This document shows, piece by piece, positions 56,587 through 64,000 of a stretch of DNA of 64,000 bases. Positions within the stretch are counted from its first letter, which is position 1. Every line of letters begins with the position of its first letter. The position numbers and the translations under genes were made by a program. Under the pieces are notes generated by a model. The model saw only the letters and a program-made list of their open reading frames with translations, did not search any database and had not been told where the DNA came from. This DNA is from Apoderus coryli. Its lineage: Eukaryota > Arthropoda > Insecta > Coleoptera > Attelabidae. The stretch is taken from contig OU452200.1 in NCBI GenBank assembly GCA_911728435.2, positions 41,183,715-41,247,714 on the forward strand, in the 5' to 3' direction.

Positions 56587-59500
56587 ATGTCAAATCCAAC
56601 ATATAAGGTATTTTAATACATTTTTATTTTCCCAATAAATTCTATAAATGTCTGTTTATAGCCCAGTGAAGGAAAGCGGGAGGAATTCCGTAAATATTTG
56701 GATAAAAATGGGGTTATGGATGCCCTAACTAAAGTCCTAGTCAATCTCTATGAGGAGGTACAGAAACCCGATGACGCATTGGAGTATCCTTTACATTTTC
56801 AATTGAAATTTAATTGTAATGTACTTAATAAATGTATGTCAATGTTTCTTAACAATTCGCTAGATATATTCGGGATAAATTAGCAGCTCTAGCAGGATTA
56901 GAAACCTATAAAGAATTAATGGGAAAGCTAGAGGAGGCTGGTAGCAAGATTCAGGAGCTGGAACAACAGTTACAGGGTCGTGCTAGTATTGGTAGCAAGG
57001 GTAGTCAAGGCAAACCGGCAGATGTTTCGGTGGATGGCGTACCACCACCGCCTACACCTGACAGTACTCCACGAAATTCGCAAGAGGTAATATTGCAAGG
57101 CGTATAATTATTTTGTGGTACCCAAATTTAAATAACAATAGGTATGGTAATATATCGCAATGTATGTAAGTGTATTCTGAGCGCATATAGGTTCTTTAGT
57201 GAGGACAGTTTGATATAGGTATGTAAGCAGAACCACGAAACAATAAAAAGTAAGAAGAGTATTTGGAAACAGTTTATGTCAAGTCATTTTGTGCAGAAAG
57301 AAACTACATAGGTATATAGTATAGATTAGTATTAACGGTTTTTAGGCCAAAAACATATATTTTAATTATAGCGCATCGTTTGGTTGACTTAAAAATCCTT
57401 GTCAAAATCACAGTTTATTTACAATAACAACAACAATTTTTCCCACTCAAAAGCTAAGTAATTTTACCTACAGAAATGTCATTTTTAACCACTAAAGGCA
57501 CACTACCAACAAACAATTCGATAAAAGTCAAAATGCCCGTTACAGTAAACCACAACAATAACACCCGTAAAACACAGGGTCACCATCAGTCGATTTGTTT
57601 TCCAATTATTACTAATCTAAATGCTGCAATTTTATTAATTTTTAGTAAATATTTCCACCCTGTTTGTTTCTCTATTGGGTCAAAAATGGGCAATTTAACA
57701 AAAAATATTGCCTGTCCAAACGAGTTCCTCAAATATATTCGTGACGGCTGGTACTCATTGTATAAAAGCTACTAAAAAATTACCCGAATACGAGGGTTGC
57801 CTTTAGATTTCGGTATTAGAGAACAAAAACAAATATTAATCATCGAAAATCACTTTATTGTTTCTCAAAATATTCCTCATGAAGATCTATACACTTTTGC
57901 ATGCGTTTGAACCAATTGTCGAAGCACTTTTGCCACTCTGATTGAGGTATCTCCAAAACAGGCATTCTGAATGCAGCAATTGTTTCTTCAGGTGTCGAAA
58001 AACGTTGACCTCTCAGTTTGTTTTTTACGTACGGGAATAAAAAGAAGTCATTCGGTGCCAAGTCAGGACTATATGGCGGATGACTCATCAAATCGGTGTT
58101 TTGGGTGCTCAAAAATGCAGTTGTTTGAGCCGATATGTGAGAGCTCGCATTGTCGTGATGAGTGATCCGTCTTTGGCGGTTGGCTTTCCTGATTTCTTGG
58201 AAGACAACTGGCAAACAAATGGTTGTGTACCACTCAGAATTGACTGTTCTGCGTTGTTCTAGTGGTATGGTTGCGACATGTCCAGTTTTTCCGCAAAAAC
58301 AGGCGACCATTTGCTTGGAAGTGCTTCGTGCGCGAACAACTTTTGTTGGATTTGGCTCATCTTGAAACATCCATACTGCTAAAATCAACAAATTTGTCCA
58401 TATCTCAAAGAGGTTGAAGCAATAAAATAACTAAAGAGAATCCCAGTCGCAACCTCAACAAAATTTATTTAAAAACATTTCTGGATTACATGTTTCGCCC
58501 ACAATTGGGCATCATCAGATCCAACAGATCTATAAGAAGAAATTCAAAAATTGTAAATAACTTAAAGTACAACAAGGTAACGAAAAACTTACATGTCAAA
58601 CAAATTGCTCGAGGCATCTAATATGTTATGGGTTAAAAATTATCAAAACAACACATTGTAACAATCACAAACACTCTAAAATTGACTATCGATACATTAA
58701 GAATCTGAATTTAAAAGCTATCAGCTGGCATAGCAAAGTTTAATATAATATAAAAAGGCCGTATAACACAAAAAATACATATTTATTATTTATCTACTAT
58801 TTATCTAGTGAGAGGTTGTTAAATACGAGGTGCGGTTCGAATGTAAAGACATCGTTAACACATTGTAAAATTGGGCTCTTTTTAGCCTTTGAGATCTCCA
58901 TTTTCTCTAACAGGTTCAACTTTTGACCCTTATTACAGATGTGTAAAATTTCTGGAGTATCCGGAGGACAGTGTCCTTCTTCCAGTAAATGGTTCGCGAA
59001 GGCAGACTTGGTAACAGTTATTTCTGTATCTTTGTATTTGGTATATTCCCTAAGGTGTTCCTTAAATCTTGTTGAGAATCTTCTGCCAGACTGACCAACA
59101 TATACCGCGGGACAGTCCATGCAGTTAAGAGTATAGACACCCGACTTAGACAAAGGATCCAACCGATCCTTAACCCTAACAATGTGCTTCTTCAAGGTGT
59201 TATTAGTTTTAAACGCAACTGTCACACTGTGAGGAGCAAATATTCGGCTTATTTTTGAAGAAACACCACCAAAGTACGTCACAGACCGGAAGATTCTGTT
59301 GGAGGGGTTGCTGACAATGTTGTAGGTGAATTTATATTTGTTCAGATAACGGTAGAAAAGCTTATCGATTGTTTTGAGAGGAAAACCATTGTTGAAAGCT
59401 AGCTGTTTGATGATGTTGTGTTCTTTATTAAAAGCGTCGATGGAAAGAGGAAGATTAAACAGTCTAAAAAATAACGAATGGAACGTCGAGAACTTATGAG

Positions 59501-62500
59501 AGGGCGGTGAGTTTGAGTGGTATTGTATGATGTTGTCCGTAGCTGAAGGTTTTCTGTAAATCTCTAGCTCAATATGGTCTCCTCTTCGCTTCAATAAAAG
59601 GTCTAAGAAGGGTAGGACTCCATCCTTTTCCAACTCTAATGTAAATGTTATTTTACTATGTAAGGAGTTCAAAAATAACAAAAAATTATTCAGACCTAAC
59701 TCATCTCCCGTCCAGATCACGCAAATGTCGTCAACATATCTTCTATATAGTGAAAGTGAATCTGCAAAGTTACTAACCATGATCCTTCTCTCTAATCCGT
59801 GCATGAAAACTTCACTTAGAAACGGGGATAAACAAGATCCCATTGCCAACCCATCTTTCTGTGCATAAAATTTTTTGTTAAATTGGAAAAAATTTTGGTC
59901 TAGGGCGACAGAAAGCAATGTGATTAGATGTTCAACATTCAATCTCGATAAATCGGACTTGATCAGCATGTCACGGACTATATCTATGCATTCAGATGGC
60001 GGAACGCTTGGGAACAAGTTTTTAACATCCAGGGATAACAAAATTGAATTCTCAGGTATAGAGATCTCCTTCAACTGGTTGGCAAATTCGATGGTGTTTT
60101 TAATCGAAACATCATTTGTGAAACATGCTAGCTTTCAACAATGGTTTTCCTCTCAAAACAATCGATAAGCTTTTCTACCGTTATCTGAACAAATATAAAT
60201 TCACCTACAACATTGTCAGCAACCCCTCCAACAGAATCTTCCGGTCTGTGACGTACTTTGGTGGTGTTTCTTCAAAAATAAGCCGAATATTTGCTCCTCA
60301 CAGTGTGACAGTTGCGTTTAAAACTAATAACACCTTGAAGAAGCACATTGTTAGGGTTAAGGATCGGTTGGATCCTTTGTCTAAGTCGGGTGTCTATACT
60401 CTTAACTGCATGGACTGTCCCGCGGTATATGTTGGTCAGTCTGGCAGAAGATTCTCAACAAGATTTAAGGAACACCTTAGGGAATATACCAAATACAAAG
60501 ACACAGAAATAACTGTTACCAAGTCTGCCTTCGCGAACCATTTACTGGAAGAAGGACACTGTCCTCCGGATACTCCAGAAATTTTACACATCTGTAATAA
60601 GGGTCAAAAGTTGAACCTGTTAGAGAAAATGGAGATCTCAAAGGCTAAAAAGAGCCCAATTTTACAATGTGTTAACGATGTCTTTACATTCGAACCGCAC
60701 CTCGTATTTAACAACCTCTCACTAGATAAATAGTAGATAAATAATAAATATGTATTTTTTGTGTTATACGGCCTTTTTATATTATATTAAACTTTGCTAT
60801 GCCAGCTGATAGCTTTTAAATTCAGATTCTTAATGTATCGATAGTCAATTTTAGAGTGTTTGTGATTGTTACAATGTGTTGTTTTGATAATTTTTAACCC
60901 ATAACATATTAGATGCCTCGAGCAATTTGTTTGACATGTAAGTTTTTCGTTACCTTGTTGTACTTTAAGTTATTTACAATTTTTGAATTTCTTCTTATAG
61001 ATCTGTTGGATCTGATGATGCCCAATTGTGGGCGAAACATGTAATCCAGAAATGTTTTTAAATAAATTTTGTTGAGGTTGCGACTGGGATTCTCTTTAGT
61101 TATTTTATCCATACTGCTGTTTACTTTTGGGCTCATACGCGTAACCACGATTCATCACCTGTCACGATGGATGTCATAGACGTGTTTCGAAGCACCGCGA
61201 TCGTATTTTTTGAACATTTCTTTCGATCAATCGACACGAGCCTTTTTTTGAGCGGTTGACAAATTGTCTGGGATCCAACGCGAACAAATTTTTTTGGCAG
61301 TCAAATGTTGATGGAATATTGAATGTATGCTGGTCCCACTAATGCCTAAAGTTGTTCTAATGTCTTGATAGGTCACATGACGATCTTGTAATATCAGTTC
61401 GCGCACAGCATCACTGGTTTCCGGAACAACAACTGATTTTGGACGACCTTCACGAAATTCGTCTTGGGTGAACTACGACCACGATTGAATTCACCATACC
61501 ATCGATAAACACTGGTCCTTGATGGAGCCTAAAATTGAATTAAGTTCATCCATGCACTGTTGCTGAATTAATCCACGTCGAAAGTTGTAAAAAATAATCG
61601 CACGAAAATGTTCACGATTTAATTCCATTTGTGGGCCGAGATGAATCTTTTAAGTTACTGTAAACAACACAAATAGCGGTCGTATGTCAAAACGATCCGA
61701 GTACGTATAACCTCAAAATTGTCCAACTTTACGATAGCGCTGTCAGTTGCCAGATTGCAACACCAGGGTTGCCAAATCCCGAAATATAAAAGGCAACCCT
61801 CGTATAAATCAAATAAAATCACATCTTCTTTACCCTGACAAATATAATTCTAATCCAGAAATCTCAGGTAGTCGGGTATATGGATTATGAAATAAAATAC
61901 TATTTCCAATGGTGACGTTTCGTCTTTTAATTATCAATCAGACCTAATTGGATGTTATATTTGATAAAATCCAATGCATAATAATTTAAATGTAATAAAA
62001 AATAAAATAACCAAACTAGTAAGGAAACAACAAACCACCAAAAGCATGAAGACTGCTATTCGGCTCTACATTTGTTAAGTAAGTTTGGAACTTGACTTGA
62101 CTTTTCTTCTGCGTGGATTGTGTGTTATTTGCACGCCGCACGTTGTCCCTATAGAGACATCACCCTGTAGAGACTAGGGTCATAGGCATTGGCCTCTTGA
62201 ATCTCCTTGCTTGTTCTTCGGTGCCGTAGTCCACCGCAGCTCGCAGAAGTCGATTCTGATATCACTATGCGATTTCAAAGACCGATGTTGCTCACTGTGC
62301 GAGATGTTCCGTCAATGAGTTGAGACCTAAATCCCTACGGAATCGGTAGTTCCTCACGAACTATGGTGCTATTTTGATAGCCTTGTTCTCCTTTGCTTCC
62401 AGTTTCCTCCGGTATGATCTCGCTGCTTGTCCCCATGCTGCTGATGCGTACGACATGACCCGGCGTACGACAGCCTTGATGAGGAGTAGCTTGCTTTTCA

Positions 62501-63235
62501 GTGGAAGTCTGCTTTTCCTGTTGATCAACGGGAGCAGCGAGTTGATAGCCGCCTACTCTTTTCCGACCGCAATGCTGGTGTGCTTCTGGAATGTGAGGTC
62601 CCTGTCCAAAGTAACACCAAGGTACTTTGCCGTGTTCTGCCATTCGACGTCTTCTCCATCGATTTGTACATGTTCCCATGGTTCCTTTCTTCATTTTCCG
62701 CGCATAAGTAAAGCAGTATTTTTCTCAGCTCTTGTCAGAAGTGCTGTATCGTCGCCACAGTGTTTTGGCAGGCTCATATATATACCGCTCATGACCCACG
62801 ATGTACGTATTTTCGATGCACGGCTGCAGAAGGGGAATCTGTTTCAATATCCACTGCGGTTCTAAAGTTTTTTTTCACCATGCGTAATTTTCAAAGCTCT
62901 CTTAAGTTCTGATTATCTATCGTCTATAATCTTTGGCGCATGATATTGTCAGCGTGATTGGTAGTGAAGTGAACACGATATTCTGATAGTTTGTGTGGTG
63001 AATATTACCACGATAAACGCCGAGAAGAACCTCTGCATGTTGACCGCTTAACAATCCGAGAAACCACATAATATACTCAGTAATCTATAAATTGCAGGTA
63101 GCTCCAGTAGCCACTAGTACTCCACGTGGTTCACAGCAATCAAGTGATCCAGCTGCTGATGCACCAACGGCACCAGTCGAAGAAGAATCCGCCCCACCAC
63201 CGGAAGAGGAGCAAGCACCTCCTGATGAGCAGTAA
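56587..63235 (+). CDS. MYCBP: c-Myc-binding protein (AMY-1) homologue
   Basis: Exons 56587-56607, 56662-56783, 56864-57086 and 63098-63235; GT-AG junctions, continuous frame, 167 residues. The first 50 residues (PSEGKREEFRKYLDKNGVMD, ALTKVLVNLYEEVQKPDDAL, then EYIRDKLAAL) match the conserved MYCBP N-terminus. MYCBP in vertebrates binds the N-terminus of c-Myc, A-kinase anchoring proteins and ciliary proteins; the role in this insect is unknown. A coiled coil follows (MGKLEEAGSKIQELEQQLQG). From about residue 88 the chain is low-complexity: Ser/Gly, then PPPPTPDSTP, then a Pro/Glu/Ala tail ending PPDEQ. Human MYCBP is about 103 residues, so this tail is an extension. Intron 3 is 6.0 kb and carries a mariner with a Penelope-like insertion and a LINE. 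No clear AATAAA follows the stop. Confidence 0.9.
57087..57788. other. MYCBP intron 3, left part: no clear feature
   Basis: A 99-codon plus frame (57476-57775) ends FLKYIRDGWYSLYKSY. It has no splice or family support that I can see and is probably fortuitous. Confidence 0.4.
58481..58524 (-). ncRNA. Hammerhead-ribozyme-like motif, left arm
   Basis: Read on the minus strand: TTGGAT, then the CTGATGA core, a stem II GCCCA/TGGGC with 4-base loop, then GAAAC, a tiny loop, GTA, and ATCCAG. ATCCAG pairs with TTGGAT as stem I. This is the minimal type I hammerhead layout known from Penelope-like elements. One extra U sits between CUGAUGA and stem II, which may weaken activity. Identical to the copy at 61006-61049. 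Confidence 0.65.
58797..60125 (-). CDS. Penelope-like RT + GIY-YIG endonuclease, 5'-truncated
   Basis: The frame is open from the copy junction (60126) to TAG at 58797-58799, about 440 codons. RT motifs: SLDVKNLFPSVPP, QKDGLAMGSCLSPFLSEVFM, YRRYVDDICVIWTG (catalytic YVDD) and LPFLDLLLKR. Near the C-terminus is a GIY-YIG nuclease: GVYTLNCMDCPAVYVGQSGR, then FSTRFKEHLREY and an SAFANHLLEEGH motif. This RT-GIY-YIG layout is diagnostic of Penelope-like elements. The N-terminal part is lost. The frame is otherwise intact, suggesting a recent insertion. Confidence 0.9.
   Translation of the reverse strand, partial: CFTNDVSIKNTIEFANQLKEISIPENSILLSLDVKNLFPSVPPSECIDIVRDMLIKSDLSRLNVEHLITLLSVALDQNFFQFNKKFYAQKDGLAMGSCLSPFLSEVFMHGLERRIMVSNFADSLSLYRRYVDDICVIWTGDELGLNNFLLFLNSLHSKITFTLELEKDGVLPFLDLLLKRRGDHIELEIYRKPSATDNIIQYHSNSPPSHKFSTFHSLFFRLFNLPLSIDAFNKEHNIIKQLAFNNGFPLKTIDKLFYRYLNKYKFTYNIVSNPSNRIFRSVTYFGGVSSKISRIFAPHSVTVAFKTNNTLKKHIVRVKDRLDPLSKSGVYTLNCMDCPAVYVGQSGRRFSTRFKEHLREYTKYKDTEITVTKSAFANHLLEEGHCPPDTPEILHICNKGQKLNLLEKMEISKAKKSPILQCVNDVFTFEPHLVFNNLSLDK
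60127..60733 (+). CDS. Penelope-like C-terminal copy (GIY-YIG), inverted
   Basis: An intact frame of about 200 codons, identical in translation to the last 201 residues of the minus-strand ORF at 58797-60125, from LAFNNGFPLKTIDKLFYRYL onward. It contains the whole GIY-YIG domain but no RT palm, and has no start codon of its own beyond the chance ATG at 60125. Head-to-head with the longer copy. Confidence 0.85.
61006..61049 (+). ncRNA. Hammerhead-ribozyme-like motif, right arm
   Basis: Stem I strand TTGGAT (61006-61011), core CTGATGA (61012-61018), stem II GCCCA (61020-61024) with TGGGC (61029-61033), GAAAC (61034-61038), cleavage-site-like GTA (61041-61043), stem I partner ATCCAG (61044-61049). 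Same as the left-arm motif, with the same extra U at 61019. Confidence 0.65.
62060..62870 (-). mobile_element. Jockey-like LINE 3' end
   Basis: In changing minus-strand frames the sequence reads KYLGVTLDRDLTFQKHTSIA (near 62590), NRKSRLPLKSKLLLIKAVVR, VMSYASAAWGQAARSYRRKL (near 62430) and VRNYRFRRDLGLNSLTEHL (near 62340). These are the thumb-to-C-terminus blocks of Jockey-clade ORF2. Frameshifts near 62380 and 62700 break it. It lies in MYCBP intron 3. Confidence 0.8.
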
Positions 63236-64000
63236 ACATCTCTTTGAAATACCGGAAAGTTGCCTTTACTTCATTTTTCAAGCATTCTTATCTATTTGAC
63301 CATGTAAAAAAGGAGTAATATGAATTATTATTATTATTTTTGAAAGGAAATATGTTTTCTTAGTTTTTTATTTACATAATAATTTTAGGAGATGAAATAG
63401 GTTATTATTGTTGTGATTAATTTTTATTTAAGAATGTGGTACCTAATTTTAGTTTGTGAATTTTCATGGTTAAAGTAAAATACGTGATAAGTATCGACTG
63501 CATAAGAAAAACAGGAGGCTCATATTTTTGGGCGATGTACATAATGATATTCACAGTTATTATTATTTTGTTTTATATACAGGGTGTCCTACGGTGGTAA
63601 CCCATTAGATTATTTCAGAAACTACTTCGAATTGAATTTTGAAAATTTCAGTGTCTGTATTGTTAAATATGCTCTACTCAAATAATATAATAGCAATGGC
63701 ATAGCACTTCCGGTTATACCGGAAGTTGATGGCAACTTTGTTATTTTAAATGAAACACCCTATATATTATTACATTTTTGGATTCTAAATAAGATTTCAG
63801 ACATATTTCATGTATCATGTCCTATACCTAACGTCAGTCATTTTTGACTTATACCAAGATTTATGTCAAAATTGACAGTTTAGGGCTCCATAAGAATTCC
63901 GTTTTTCCTTGTAAATCAGTATTTAATAATTATTTCGCAGGTATTTTCTTATCAGGTGGGATCTTCTTTTTCGAATTGACAAGACATTTTCTGATTAGTT
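63236..64000. other. MYCBP 3' flank with a possible small inverted-repeat element
   Basis: Probable 3' UTR at first. TATACAGGGTGT at 63577-63588 and ACACCCTATATA at about 63755-63766 are an imperfect inverted pair that could bound a roughly 190-bp MITE. Nothing coding is seen to the window end. Confidence 0.4.

Larger units (their letters stand above)
58381..61106. mobile_element. Penelope-like retroelement, head-to-head inverted dimer
   Basis: The insertion is flanked by a 12-bp duplication ATCCATACTGCT (58369-58380 and 61107-61118). One copy runs minus (58422-60126), the other plus (60127 to about 61108). Arms 58422-59403 and 60127-61108 are inverted repeats of 982 bp each; every stretch I compared is identical. 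Both are 5'-truncated and meet at their 5' ends, so both 3' ends point outward. Each arm has the 3' half of the ORF, a 3' UTR and a hammerhead-like box. An extra 41 bp (58381-58421) of unknown origin precedes the left arm. Confidence 0.9.
57791..61802 (-). mobile_element. mariner transposon split by a Penelope-like insertion
   Basis: The ends share CGAGGGTTGCCTTT.. as inverted repeats ending TTTCGG, each flanked by TA (57789-57790, 61803-61804). The minus-strand transposase is in two parts. The 61130-61640 part has the DNA-binding and first catalytic region in broken frames. The 57855-58380 part reads VWMFQDEPNPTKVVRARSTS, HHDNASSHISAQT and PPYSPDLAPNDFFLFPYVKN, giving the D34D signature of mariner. 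Removing the Penelope insertion and one target copy leaves 1274 bp, a normal mariner length. It lies in MYCBP intron 3. Confidence 0.9.

Noticed and set aside
57476..57775. 99-codon plus-strand frame in MYCBP intron 3
   Set aside because: No acceptor/donor that would join it to the MYCBP frame and no recognisable motif; ends just before the mariner.
62374..62865. 163-codon plus-strand frame
   Set aside because: Antisense of a Jockey-like ORF2 whose conserved blocks read on the minus strand.
1..64000. tRNA, rRNA, CRISPR arrays, bacterial operons
   Set aside because: None seen; the spliced genes and element types are those of an animal nuclear genome.

Overview
The window looks like nuclear DNA from an insect with a large, transposon-rich, AT-rich genome. 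The evidence is spliced genes with GT-AG introns, three recognisable animal proteins, and many insect-type mobile elements: Jockey/CR1-like LINEs, Tc1/mariner, a P-like element, a Harbinger-like element and a Penelope-like element. I cannot fix the order; a beetle or hemipteran would fit. I saw no tRNA, rRNA, CRISPR or bacterial feature. All exons were joined by eye from splice sites and reading-frame continuity.

Three host genes can be reconstructed completely. (1) 3398-18993 (+): an 8-exon gene for a 386-residue PRAS40/Lobe homologue (AKT1S1), the proline-rich Akt substrate and mTORC1 inhibitor. (2) 24569-55133 (-): a 13-exon gene for an 879-residue UBE3A-type HECT ubiquitin ligase with an N-terminal AZUL zinc finger and the C-terminal HECT cysteine. 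(3) 56587-63235 (+): a 4-exon gene for a 167-residue c-Myc-binding protein (MYCBP/AMY-1) homologue with a Pro/Glu-rich tail. PRAS40 and UBE3A converge on a repeat-filled intergenic stretch (18994-24568). UBE3A and MYCBP are head to head across about 1.45 kb (55134-56586). Near the left edge are two orphan exons of unrecognised genes, one per strand (1038-1241 minus, 2177-2382 plus).

Most of the remaining sequence is mobile DNA, largely inside introns. PRAS40 intron 2 holds a 2.85 kb DNA transposon with CCCAAGTAACA ends, a broken LINE and a foldback repeat that runs into the exon 3 splice acceptor. PRAS40 introns 3, 4, 6 and 7 hold small inverted-repeat elements, LINE pieces and a mariner. UBE3A intron 6 is almost entirely a Tc1-like transposon broken up by three LINEs, one of them a nearly complete 4.2 kb CR1/Jockey-like element with a PHD-finger ORF1. 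Other UBE3A introns hold a P-like transposon with a THAP exon, mariners and more LINE pieces.

The most striking structure is in MYCBP intron 3. A 1.27 kb mariner was split by a Penelope-like retroelement made of two head-to-head inverted copies with 982-bp arms that appear identical. Each arm carries a hammerhead-ribozyme-like fold, and a 12-bp target duplication flanks the whole insertion.
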